A DNA stretch of 64,000 nucleotides, taken from the NCBI GenBank assembly GCA_016271365.2, contig CM028129.1, positions 1,009,435,501 to 1,009,499,500 of the forward strand, written 5' to 3'. The notes under the pieces were generated by a model that was given only the letters and a program-made list of their open reading frames with translations, searched no databases and was not told the DNA's origin. Every line of letters begins with the position of its first letter. Position 1 is the first letter of the stretch. This document shows positions 20,791 through 31,382 of the stretch, one piece after another. This stretch comes from Neoceratodus forsteri. Its lineage: Eukaryota; Chordata; Ceratodontiformes; Ceratodontidae. A program made the translations under genes and the position numbers.

Positions 20791-20921
20791 TGCATCCCTA
20801 GATGTCCTGGGTGGGAAGAATGTCAAGTGCTCTTAGGGTTCCACCACCGCCTGAAGCACTCAGCAGCCAAAGGATGCTTCTGCCGAAGACATCGCATCCA
20901 GTTTGTAAAATTTCATAAACG

Positions 20922-22382
20922 TGTAACCCCCGTTACCTGGGGTTACTAGAATCCCAGTAAGACCTACTGGTAGGCAGGGAAGGCAGCTTGTGAAACTCAA
21001 GTTAAATGGATTTCACACTGTCTCATTCTCAGCTGAGACTGAGGGATGACATCACCACAGAACTTTCACAGCTGCATTAGCCACACTGGAATGCTGCAGT
21101 TTGAAGTTAGGATAGAATGTTGGGGATTTTGAACAGAGTCTGTGTGCAGTCTTGGAGACAGGAACAACACAGCAGTCTGAGTGCAGGCTCTCAGAGCCTT
21201 AAGCTCTGTTTTAGAGCTACTTTAAGGGAGGTGTGTGTTTCCACCGAAAGAGAAACACAGTAAGCTGATTGTGAAGTGGTAGAAACCGCTGTTACTGGTC
21301 CATGTTCCCCATCCCTGAGGGGATGGGGGTAGAAAGGTTTGCCTGTCTTCCAGAGGCAACCCTCCTGGTTCCGGCTAAGGAAGAAGCTGCCTTATTTCAA
21401 GTTGTGCTGGGGCACCAGAAGCTGTGGGAGATAAATTCCTGTGAGGAATTGCCTGTGGGGCACCCGCAACCAAAGGGTGAGTTCGCTCTGACAGAGGGCC
21501 TATGTTTTCACCTGAACTGCTGGAACGTGGGGACTGGACTGCTTAATCAGTGGGAGGCCTCCTAGAGCAATGGGCTGAGCCAAGTAAAAGTATGTTCAAG
21601 TCCAGCACAATGGGAAAGCAAGACAAGTAGAGGAAATGTGACATAAATTTAGCCTTAATCTACACTGCCAATCTTTACAGAATGAGATGTTTAATGTCCA
21701 GAGAAATGGCCGGGTATGAAATGTGGAAGCGAGAGGTGGGAGACCCCCCCATCAGTATTAACCAAATTCACCTCTACGGATTTGCTCTGTGGCACCTTTA
21801 CTTTCTCTCAGGTACTTGGCCAGTGTCTGAAGAAAGTACCCAGATGTGGGATTAAAAGGAGAACTCCCTGATAGAGCTGAGGTGCTCTTAGGTGGTTTAG
21901 AGAGCCACCAGCAAATGTTTCCATGACATATGGAAGGTGTCTAAGTGGCCGGCAAGGGAGCCGAGCCAGGGAAATCCCGAATAGTGTACAAGTTCGGGCT
22001 CTGTACCCAAAGCAGCGTGCAAGTCTGGGCTGTGTGCCCGGTGGGTTCACAGCCTGAGGGCTGAAGTGTTGAAGAAGTGTTCCTGATTCTTTTGATCTGC
22101 ATTACCAGAAGTGTAGCCCCGTGGGGGTCCGTCTATGCTTTGTTTGTTCTGCTTGGATGTGAATAAAGCCACACTTTAGAATCCCACTTCTGGTATTGGA
22201 CATTACAGTTACTGCTTCCTGTGTTCGGAATTACTTGGGTGCCCCTGTGCAGAGTAGCCAAACCTAGCCCTTGTGCTAAGTAACCTATTCCTCCCCGAAC
22301 CCAGTCCCCACCTGGTACTGCTGTCAGATTCAAACAGCATACCACCTGTCATTTGCAAAAAGGCAGGGGGGTGGGGGTTACA
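20922..22382 (+). mobile_element. solo LTR of the long-LTR element family
   Basis: This 1461-bp sequence begins TGTAACCCCCGTTACC and ends GGGGTTACA, and matches along its length the two LTRs at 43370-44928 and 48866-50330. It is flanked by AACG on both sides (20918-20921 and 22383-22386), a 4-bp target duplication. AATAAA lies at 22160-22165, about 220 bases before the end, so the U5 part follows it. With no internal region between two LTRs, it is the product of LTR-LTR recombination. It inserted into the recombinase of DIRS-A, between the codons for the HxxR block and those for the following Tyr block. Confidence 0.9.
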
Positions 22383-23122
22383 AACGTATGAATGGATGAC
22401 CAAGTGGCCACTCTGCATAAGTCTGCGGGGGATTCTTCTCTGAAGTTCGCCCATGAAGCGGCCATAGCTCTGGTGGAATGGGCTCTCAATGGACCAGGCA
22501 GAGCTACTCCAGCCTGATCATATGCCACAGTGATTACTGATCTAATCCATCTGGCTCTAGAGTCTTTTGAAGCTTTTTTACCCACATTTTGGCCTGCAGT
22601 TAAAATGAACAAGCTTGATGTTTTGCGAATAGCCTCCGTTCAACACTCGTCTCGGGTCTAGTGGATTAAATTCCTTTTCCTTATAGCTTCTTGGAAGTGG
22701 GCAGAAGGAAGGAAAAACAAACCCTAGATTATAATGGAAGAAATACATAACTATTAGCAAAAACAGATTCTGATAACGGACCGTGTACGGCTCTTTGGTG
22801 AACAATGCTCCTAGATCGCTGAATCTCCTGGCTGAAGAAACAGCTATGAGAAAAAAGCTACCTTCATTTTAAAATGACTGAGGAAGATATCCTGGAGAGG
22901 CTCTAAAGGAGCTTTGATCCCAGCCTTGAGAACTACATTAAGACTCCAAGGTGGAGTTGTTGGTTGACTGGAGTGTTTTAATGTTGCTGCCTCTAGAAAC
23001 CTGCAGACCTGGGGATGTAAGCCCAACAATTTCTCAGAATCCAACAACAAGAGTGCCCCCAGCGCAGAAACCTGAACGGCTGTCTGCAGTCCTTTGCCCA
23101 ACACATCATAAAGGAACTGCAA
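22349..23122 (-). pseudogene. DIRS tyrosine recombinase, split by the solo LTR
   Basis: The minus frame 23122-22844 has QVSALGALLLLD, GLHPQVCRFLEAA and PPWSLNVVLKAGIKAPLEPL, the core-binding domain of DIRS recombinases. 22805-22578 has LPRSYKEKEFNPLDPRRVL, and 22612-22383 has KASKDSRARWIRSVI and PLRAHSTRAMAASWA, the catalytic HxxR box. The frame then runs into the LTR. Directly across the LTR, at 20921-20800, the minus strand resumes with KFYKLD-like codons that would carry the catalytic Tyr. Frameshifts and stops occur before the LTR too. Confidence 0.85.
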
Positions 23123-23951
23123 TAGTACAGGTGATTATATTGGATGGTTCTGTATGTGATTGGAATGAAGCCAGAACCGGAATTTCCTCCAGATTCCACA
23201 GTACACCTTAGAGGAAGAAGGGCTGCATGAGTTCCCTATCATTTCAATAACAAGAGCTGTGTAGCCTAGCTCCTTGGAGTTTTACAGCCCAATCTCCAGC
23301 ATAGTACGACAGGATATTCACATTGAGATGCATAACTGGATCTTGATGGATAAGGTCCATGCGGAACTTGAAGGTTAGAGGTGGTCACCTTGACAGATGA
23401 ATGGAAAGCGGGAACCATGGGCAAACAACCCTTAAGGGACGGACTACAATCATGTCTGCCCTATCCAGCGCCACTTTGTGGAGGACTCTTGATAGAAGCA
23501 GTACTGGGGGGTAAGGCATGCAGGAGAACGAACTGACCCCGGTCTAGGGAAAAAGTGTCCTGAGCCACCGCTGGTCCATTTGTGTCCTGGTTCATTCTTG
23601 GCCAGGGACCAGAAATGCTGTACCCTGGAATTCCGCCAGCAGGAGAAAAGATCTATCTGGGGACTGCCTCACTGTCCTGTTAGGATGTGGACGGTACCGT
23701 CCTTCAAATTCCTATTCCCCTGGTAGAACAACCTTGCAAGTGAGCCAGTCTGATGTGGCATTTTCCTGTCCATGAATATACATTGCTCCGTGGTGCTCAG
23801 CCCACTAAAAGAGATGAAGGGAGTCCCTTAGTAATTTTGAGCCTCGTGTGCCTCCCTGATGGCTGATGTATGCTAACACTGTGCTACTGTCAGATGAAAT
23901 CAGTCCATCCTGATTGAGGAATTGCTGTTCAGAGTGCCTCGGGACAAAGCA

Positions 23952-24851
23952 TCATGCGCTGATCATGAGAACATTTATGCCGTACCTTGTATGTAACAGC
24001 GACCACCTGCCCTGTGCTGACAGCTGATGCAGGAGAGCTCCCCCCCAGCTCCTGAGGCATGTATCAGAAGTGATTAGGGTTTGATAAGGATGGTCCAACT
24101 TGCAAACTGTATGACCTCTGTGCTCTGGGATCCTCACTAGAAGGAGGGTTTAATCTGTCAGTTAGCTGAGTGACAAAATAAGCAGCCAGCTGAGGAGCTG
24201 TGTGAAAATCCTTTATGAGCTTTGGCTGATCCCTGCACTTAGCTTCTGGGGGAAAAGACCTTGTTAGCTTGTGTCCCAATGACTGCCTCCAGGATAATTT
24301 AGGCCTGGTGTGGAGTTAGGGAATTCTTTCTCCAATTAATGAGAACTTCATGTGCCAATAGATTCAAGACTACCTCCACCCCTGCTTGTACTGCTTGGTT
24401 GAGCTGCGGGGCCTTTATGTGGACTATGCCCAGTACTGGCATCTGTAATAATGTCCATAGATTGGAGGAAAACCCGAATGGCAGTGTTTTGAATTGAAGA
24501 ACTGCTCCCCACCTTGAACCTGAGCTACTACTTATGGGGCTCCTGAATGGGAATAAGCTAATCGGCATCTTGCAATATAATGGATGCTGGAAAGTCCCCT
24601 TTTTACAGCTCCCTGATGTTTGATGACCAGATTTCCACCTTGAAGGGTCTGTGGCGGATAACACTGTTCAGGAATTTGAGATGTAGGAGGGGCCTGAATC
24701 CCCCTGTGCGTTTTGGCACTATGAAGAATATGAAGTAACCCCCTAATTGATCTCTGTGGGGGAACTTTGCACATAGCCCCTGCCTGTAGAAGGCTTGTAA
24801 TATTGCCTGACTTTTGGATGAGTTACCAGAGATAGGGGAAGGGCACCACAC
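23952..24851 (-). pseudogene. DIRS reverse transcriptase and RNase H remnants
   Basis: 24851-24603 holds GGYFIFFIVPKRTGGFRPLL followed by a FLNSVIRHRPFKVE block, the first RT blocks of DIRS elements. 24664-24299 continues in other frames with AVQAGVEVVLNLLAHEVLIN. 24137-23952 holds TSDTCLRSWGGALLH, QGRWS and INVLMISA, the RNase H blocks (T-D-A-S and the N-V-L-E-L region). The order RT, RNase H, recombinase agrees with the group. Many frameshifts are present. Confidence 0.75.
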
Positions 24852-25060
24852 AAGGTAGTGGGGGCTTGTTGGTGATGTGTTGGACCCCTCTGACCGACTA
24901 GTTTTGGACTCATTCTTTGAGAAAATTTGAAAGTCTACCCCCTACTCTAGGATGGTTCTAGATAGCAGTGACTACTTGTTGCTGATTCCTGTGTCTGTGG
25001 TGTCATCCTCCCCACCTGATCTGCCCCCTCTGAGGTTATACTGGCTATGCAAGGAGAACC

Positions 25061-27374
25061 CTACCCTTTTTTTTGTTTTCTCCTCCAAAAAGTTAAGAGT
25101 TTGACCCTAGTTATAAGCTCGGTCATGAAATTTGCATCTGGTGTCTCAGGACCAAGAATTGCCCCTGTCCTTGACTGGGGCATGTGCGCCTTAGCCATCT
25201 CCCCCGATTTCTTCACCACCTCCTTCAGGGCTGACCCGAACAGAAGAAAACCTTCAGGGCACATTACCAAACAGCTCTTCAAAGACATCCCTGTTTGCTA
25301 GGCCCGAAGCCACAGGTAGTGGCGAGCCAAGGTTTGAGCATTGCCCCTGACAACCTCCTCTGACACGTCTGCTGCCCAAGTCCATTAACTGCAGCTGATG
25401 AATAACAGGCGTGTCGTTCTCTGGGTCCTTAATAGGCATGTTCTTCTCTAGGTTCTCAGGGGATTGACCATCTGTTTGGTTATGTTTGAAATCAGAGGGT
25501 AGCTTGTGCAGCAGTTTAACTACTTTTCCGGTTGCTTCTTGTCAAACCGAAGAAGCTTAGTAGTCTGCCTGGGAACCAGACAGGTGAGTTCTGGACCTTC
25601 CTGTACCTCCTTCAGCAAGTTCCCTTATGGTAAGAGGAATAGGAAAAGCTGATGCCAGTTTGGAAGTAGATGTCAAGAAAAAAAAAAAAACTGTTTCGGT
25701 TTGGTGAGAGCCACCGGGTAAGATCCTATGGAAAACTTAGCTGGACCTTTTTATTTATTTATTAAAACGAAAACTTTAGGGCCTTCCAATCTAGAACTAG
25801 ATCTTTTCTTTTTCTTGTGACGTGAGGAATGTTGATCCTCCTAGGACAACTGCCTCTTGGGAAGGAGGATAGGAAGGGGTCTTACTTGTTTTGCCTTCTT
25901 GTGAGGGCTCACATCTGGTGATCCCAGGGAGTCAGTCAAAGAATACTGGATCCAGAGCAAGGCACTATTTAACTTGTTTATGAGATCTGATGCCAGGGAG
26001 AGGAGGGGATGCAGACTGCTGGATCTCTCTGGTGGCTGCCGCTTATTCTGACCTGTCTGCTGGCTATCAGACTGAGCCGAGAAAAGGTCTGCCTCCAACG
26101 TGTCTTCCCCATTCGCAGATGCTACCCTTCTAACATTTTAGGCAAAGCAACCCAGCCAAGGTGAAATAGTAGCAGGGGACTTGCAGTGCTGGCAATTTCT
26201 GCCCCTGGAACTAAGGTTTGTGTAAGACCATAACACCAAAAAAGGCACTACTTCCCTCTATTCAGCATACATCCTCCCTCATAGCTTCCTGATGCTGTGC
26301 TGCTGAAGCTGCTATTAATTGTGCTGGCCCTTTAAGAGTTGTGCTGGCCCTGTAAGTAAGGGCAAACTACTGAGCTGTCCCCCTTGTGTAATCCATCATT
26401 GTATTTCAGTCCTAAGAGACTATACAGGAGTCCAGCCTCTTGGGAGCCTATGCAGAAAAACAAATCCTCTGGGCATCACTTCTTTTGGTTTGCTGGGGGC
26501 GCAGAACGCTGAGCTAAGCTCTGGATTAGCGCTCCTCCTGTGCTGCAGCACTCGATGCAGAAAAAACAAGACCTCTGGGCATCACTTCTTGCTGGTTTTG
26601 GGGGGTACAGAACGCTGAGCCAAAGCTCTGGATTAGCACTCCTCCCGTGCTGTAGCACTCATCAACGAGCCGCTATAGACACGCTGCAGGTGTACCGTCG
26701 ACAAGTGGCTTAGGTGAGTGGATTGCCAGCCGTCGACTGGTAGCTTCCGATTTAAACTCCTTATGCCCCTAAACGCTCATTGACAAGAGATCTCTTGCTC
26801 CAGATTGGGGCTCCTCATGCCCCGCAGCGCTTCTCGGCGCTCGCTGACGAGAGCTCCCTGTACATCAATGAGCTGCCAAAATCATACTGCCGGCCCACCC
26901 TCAACGAGCGGCTTTACAGACAGAATGACTGTCATCAATGGAAAATATACGGGGCTGCAGTGTGAAGGGTGACAGATTCTTCCTAAGCCCTCCGGTGCAG
27001 TTCTGAATTCCACTACATGGACTTTCACTGCCCTGAATGGATAGATCCTTTGAAGAAGCATTTCAGGGCGAGTGCAGAAATCACAGGAAAAACAACTTCC
27101 TAAGCACTCCGGTGCTGTTTTAATTCCCCTAAACAGACTTCCACTGCGCTAAAGAAGAAAACACGGGTAAAACAATGTGGTGAAATGGGGCCAATCTGTG
27201 CAGCTTGCAAGGCTGAGACCGGAACCCACCCTGGAGTTCTTAAACACAGCCGATTCCCCCAAATAACAAATTTAAATCCAAATTGTTTGACTTACAGTCT
27301 GTTGTCTTCAGCTCTGCCACATGGCAGAGCTCTACTTGCAGAGTACCTGCCAGACTGAAGGCAGGAAGTAAACT
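25061..27374 (-). pseudogene. DIRS first-ORF (gag-like) region, poorly conserved
   Basis: Upstream of the RT the minus strand has short frames: 26658-26476 and, on the plus side, repeated GCTCCTCCTGTGCTGCAGCACT words (about 26528 and 26638); 26098-25841 (SLASDLINKLNSALLWIQYS, SPHKKAKQVRP); 25288-25061 (ALKEVVKKSGEMAKAHMPQS). By position this is where DIRS elements carry their first ORF, and the region is Ser/Pro/Lys-rich as such proteins are. I cannot identify a domain. Confidence 0.45.
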
Positions 27375-27526
27375 GGGGACAAACGGATATGGAGGGCTTC
27401 TTATCCCCCTGCTGCAGAGCTTTAGTCCTGACTACAACCAGCATCAGGAAGTACAGCCTACAGGCATAAGGAAGCCCAGAGACCAGCTTAGGAGAGAGAA
27501 TACAGCATTTGCACAAGTGAACTTGT
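27375..27526. repeat. DIRS-A terminal inverted repeat, 5' end of element
   Basis: This is the reverse-complement partner of 19711-19870: on the plus strand it has GGAGGGCTTCTTATCCCCC, CTGCTGCAGAGCTTTAGTCC and GGAAGCCCAGAGACCAGC. The outer boundary lies near AAGTGAACTTGTCG (about 27514-27527). Confidence 0.8.
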
Positions 27527-28785
27527 CGATTAGTATTTTATGTGGCTTGTTAATAACAGACAATGGTCAAGAAGTGAAGCAGAGTCGGTACTGTGCTGTC
27601 TTTTCTATTAGAAGTCGAGCAGTGCACTGCACTGGACCCACTCTACTCTGTCACTGGTACTCACTGGCTAGTTGTGATCACGTATGTCATCTTGCACAGT
27701 TGCCTATCCACTTGCTTGTGGTGTGCATATGCATTATTTTGGTATGGCATGGCCCTTGCCCGCCCTCTTTTGGAGGGGGGAGTCAGTGAGTGGTTCATAG
27801 TGTAGTGTGTACAATTGAAACCAGAGGCAGAAAGATCCACCAGAGACAGATCATATGGCAGGGTCCTAAGAGATCACGATGGATGAGCTGCCTGCTTGAG
27901 CCAAATACTTTGGTGGGGGAGGGGGGAAGAGTGACACAAACCTGACAATTATGTTTGACACCGTGATTCTTAACTGGATGTGTGTGTAACTTTTTTATGG
28001 TCCACCTTTCTGACTCGGCTGGCTGGCTTCAAAGAAAACTTGTGCGTGTCTTAGTTTAGCAAAGCAGCTAGGCAGACAGGTTGGGATGGGTGCGGGGTGG
28101 AGAGGGGTGGCTACTTGTCTTATGCTTGTGTCTGTCCAGACCATCATGGAATATTGTTGCTGACCATGTTATTCCTTACTATGGGTGCTTGGCTGTGTGC
28201 GTCACTGGTGCAGCCTAAAGACCACTACTCCACTCTCCCCACCAACAGATCCCAATATGTGTGCTTGTGCTACCACTGCTGCACTTGTTGCCCTGCCACA
28301 GGCCCCAACACAGTCACCACATGCCAGACCCCCCCCCAACCTGAGGTGAAGACCGTCACTCCCTCGCAAGCCCGCATCAGCTAGTCTTGTCCTTGCCTGG
28401 TGCCATTCCCTTGCTGGTAACAAGGCACCCCTCTCACCATGTCATTAGGAGTTACTCAGTCATTGTGTGAGAGGTTCAGAGTGCATATGTACACACACAC
28501 ACGGATGCAGTGAGTGGTAATGGTGGGGTTCTCTGAAGAAGAAATTACCTTTTTTACATTACAGTGGTACTAAAGTGTTGTTTTTATCAGTCCTATCTTT
28601 CGCGGTAGGGCAAGTAATTTTTAGACCTTCACTTGCTCCTGGGTAAGTATTTAAAATTTGATTTGCACACCTGGGGAAGGGCAAGTCATGAGCAGGGATA
28701 GGGGCAGTCACGATGCAAAAAGCATACTGGGGAGCCAGGATCAGAGGGAGGGAGGGTGGCCACTATTAATAGGGAGAGAGCAGCT
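27527..28785. other. no recognised feature
   Basis: There is a 95-codon open frame at 28097-28384 with a hydrophobic stretch (LLLTMLFLTMGAWLCASL) and a Cys-rich tail, but it lacks an ATG start and has no support beyond being open. A short CA run is at 28490-28501. Nothing else is recognisable. Confidence 0.35.
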
Positions 28786-28852
28786 TATGACACCCAGACA
28801 GTGAGAGAGAGAAGCAAGGAGTCATTGGGGGAGGGGTTAAAAAAGGAGGGAG

Positions 28853-30318
28853 TTGAGGATCGCTACGCTTAGCAAGGTGGAAATGAGCTGGTGGAACAGG
28901 AAGATTCAAGAGGCGGTGAGGGAAAAGAAGGCAGCCTACAAAAGATCACGTGGGGAAGGGGATAGGGAGGGCTATCATCTGGCAGCCAGGCTGGTTACCA
29001 GAGCAGGGAAGGGAGCAAAAGCTAGGAAGGAACTGAGACTAGCTCAGGGGATTCAGGGAGAAGGTCTGGCGGCATGGCCATGGAGACAGAATGGATCGGC
29101 CGAAAGGGGAGGCAGACGCAGATATCTGTATTGGACATGTGTAGGAAACCCTCAAGTCTGCAAAGAGGGACAAATCCCCGGGTCCTGAGGCTATCCATCC
29201 CAGAGTACTGTGGGAGTTGGCTGATGTTTTGGATGCATCACTGGCGGATCTTTTTAACTTGTCACTGCAGACAGGAAGGGTGCCAGGGGACTGGAAACAG
29301 GCACACATTGTGCCCATCCATAAAGGGCAGGGTTCATTTCAGATATTTATCTATGTGGGACACAGACCCACTGGGTATAAAAGTAAGGGTCAAATGGAAA
29401 AACAATGGGTCACATTTTTTGGCTGAACCCAGATTCATAAAACAGCTGTTTAAAACCTCTATTACAGTGAGCAGGTTGTCCCCAAGGTAGAAGAAAAGGT
29501 GGGTCAAAATTAAAAATGGTGTCCCAATCCCCCACCCAAAAATGAACCCTGAAAGGGGGTTTGAGGGATAAGCTGGGGAACTATAGACCCGTCAGTTTGA
29601 CATCAGTGGTGGGAAAGCTATTGGAGGGCATACTTAGAGAGAGGCTGGGGGGTTCTTAAAGGACTGGGGCTACATAGATGGCCAGCAGCATGGATTTGTA
29701 CCAGGTAGGCTGTGTCAGACTAACCTTGTGGAGTTCTACCAGTGGGTGACATCGGTACTCGACATGGGGAAACCAGTGGATGTACTGTTCCTGGACTTCA
29801 GCAAGGTGTTTGATTTGGTCCTCCACAGGGGTCTGTTGGAGAAGCGGACGAAAATGGGGGTAGGACCACTGCTGGTTAGGTGGATTGGAAACTGGCTGTC
29901 TGAGCGAACCCAGAGGGCAGTGGTGGTGGTGGGGATCTTGTCTCCAAAGGAGAGGGTTCGGAGGACAGCAACTCGAATGATCCAGGAACTGGGAACTATG
30001 ACGTATGAGGAGCATCTGGAGGAGCTCAATCAGATCTCACTGGAAGACAGGACGGGGGGGGGAGATATGACTGAGGTCTTCAAGTATCTTAAAGGAGTAA
30101 ATAAGGTAGGCCTAGATGGGATCCTTTGGCTGAAGGAGGGAGGTGTCACAAGAGGGCACATTTGGAGGATTGAGGGTGGAAGGCTAAGGGGGGAAAGGAG
30201 GAGGAGGTACTTCATTGAGAGAATAGTGGAACCATGGAATGCACTGCCTGAGGAGCTTGTACAGGTAACTACTGTGGATAGGTTCAAGAGGGGATGGGAC
30301 AGGTATATGCAAGTGTAA
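28853..30318 (+). pseudogene. CR1-C ORF2 reverse transcriptase remnant
   Basis: Blocks seen are PGPEAIHPRVLWELADVL (29180-29230), ADLFNLSLQTGRVPGDWKQA and HIVPIHKG, then after the 226-bp insert GNYRPVSLTSVVGKLLEG, VDVLFLDFSKVFDLVLHRGL and IGNWLSERTQRAVVV. After this the copy jumps from about 29950 directly to RRTATRMIQELGTMTYEEHL, so the catalytic PQG and ADD blocks are deleted. The C-terminal EPWNALPEELVQVTTVDRF and stop (30316-30318) remain. It cannot encode an active enzyme. Confidence 0.8.
29328..29553. mobile_element. 226-bp inverted-repeat element (hAT-like MITE)
   Basis: It begins CAGGGTTCATTT and ends AAATGAACCCTG, a 12-bp terminal inverted repeat, and the subterminal word GGGACAC on one side has its complement GTGTCCC on the other. 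The flanks are AAAGGG on both sides (29322-29327 and 29554-29559). It interrupts the RT frame of CR1-C exactly between HIVPIHKG and GNYRPVS. CAGGG-type ends are common in hAT elements, whose duplications are 8 bp; only 6 bp agree here. Confidence 0.75.
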
Positions 30319-30479
30319 AGAGGGGAGGCCTGCCTGGGGGCTAGGGAGGGGTGGGGACAGGCAGGAAGGAGTAAGGTGGATGGCTGCAGTAACCAATTAG
30401 GGTACTGAAGCCTGAGCAGACTTTATAGACCATGAGGCCTTATCTGCTGGCATTTTAGTATGTTAGAAGGGGCATGAAA

Positions 30480-30900
30480 GGAAACCGGGGGTGGGGGGGA
30501 GTGAGAATGGAAGCAAGGGGTGGTTAGAGTGCTCCTGTTGGGGGATTCCATGATCCAGGGTATCAAATGGGATAAGGAGAGGGAAGCCTGCCCAGTTGGA
30601 ACTTCCCTGGCCTGATGGTGCACAAGGCTAAGCACAAGGTATACTCACTAGCAAATGACAGAGGGAAATAGTGAACTAGAGATACAGGCAAGGTTTCGGA
30701 AGCTAGCCTGGGTTTGCCATTCCACAGGATGCTAGATTTCCTTCTCAGAAAATAATCCTGCCAGTTCCAAGGGCTAGTGGGGAGAACAAGCAGAAAATTA
30801 GGGAGGTAAATCAGTGGCCCAGGGAGTGGTGTGAGGTCAGGGGGTAAGGGTGGTGATGATGGGTATTTGGGGCTGGGTGGCAGACAGGTTTCCCTACTGC
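30480..30900 (+). mobile_element. CR1 ORF1 fragment (esterase part)
   Basis: At 30519-30565 the plus strand reads VRVLLLGDSMIQGI, the SGNH nucleophile block of CR1 ORF1. Further on (30770-30840) it reads ENKQKIREVNQWPREWCEVRG, another ORF1 stretch. It follows immediately after the 3' end of CR1-C, so it is a separate, incomplete copy placed head-to-tail with it. Confidence 0.6.
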
Positions 30901-31382
30901 GGGTGCCACAGGACCCCACAGGACACCTCCTTCCCAGCCCAGCCTGCTCTGTTTAAAAAATAAATAAATAAAATAGTCCACGTTGGGGCTGTGGCTGGGT
31001 GGAATTGGCAGACTTTTTCCTAGAGGGGTGTAATTTCTGGTAGTCTTTAGAGACCTTTGTGCCCATGACCCACACCACCTCAGAACAGTCCTGGCCTGTG
31101 TGCTGTTGGGTTTTCCCCTGCCCAGATGGTTCCCTGTCCTGCCTTTTCCCCTTCCCTGATAGACACGCAAGGGTGGCAGGCACATGGTATTCATGACTGA
31201 TTCAACACATATGAGGTAAAGTACGAATCTAGTTAATTGTTTGGTGGGGTACAGTAATGGGTAGATACCTTATCTTTTAGAGGTTTGACTTTAATAAGCT
31301 TACGTCTCCTAGTCAATTTTATTTATAGCTTTTTTTCTTATTTCATAAATGTAATAAATTAATTTTTTTTTACACCACACAG
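30901..31382. other. no recognised feature; possible splice acceptor at its end
   Basis: A TAAATAAATAAAAT run (about 30959-30973) is followed by unassigned sequence. The last part is T-rich (AATTTTTTTTTACACCACACAG) and gives a good acceptor at 31381-31382 before the open frame that follows. Confidence 0.45.

Larger units (their letters stand above)
19711..27526 (-). mobile_element. DIRS-like tyrosine-recombinase retrotransposon (copy DIRS-A), containing a solo LTR
   Basis: DIRS elements integrate with a tyrosine recombinase and carry inverted terminal repeats plus an internal complementary region. Here 19711-19870 and the complement of 27375-27526 are the same sequence (shared words GGTCTCTGGGCTTCCTTA, GGACTAAAGCTCTGCAGCAG, GGGATAAGAAGCCCTCCA), so they are terminal inverted repeats. 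Between them the minus strand carries, in order, a poorly conserved first-ORF region, RT, RNase H, tyrosine recombinase and the internal complementary region. A 1461-bp solo LTR interrupts the recombinase. All frames are broken. Length without the LTR is about 6.35 kb, typical for the group. Confidence 0.85.
28786..30470 (+). mobile_element. CR1 LINE, 5'-truncated (copy CR1-C)
   Basis: The copy starts in the linker between endonuclease and RT (REKKAAYKRSRGEGDREGYH at 28919-28980), covers the RT and C-terminal domain, and ends in the short 3' UTR with GGCATTTTAGTATGTTAG (30448-30467). This terminus is different from the octamer-type end of CR1-A and B, so it is another CR1 subfamily, shared with the scraps at 1085-1262 and with CR1-D. 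A 226-bp insertion lies at 29328-29553. Confidence 0.8.

Noticed and set aside
28097..28384. Open frame with a hydrophobic segment and Cys-rich tail.
   Set aside because: No ATG start, no homology that I recognise, no splice borders; the hydrophobic stretch alone is weak support.
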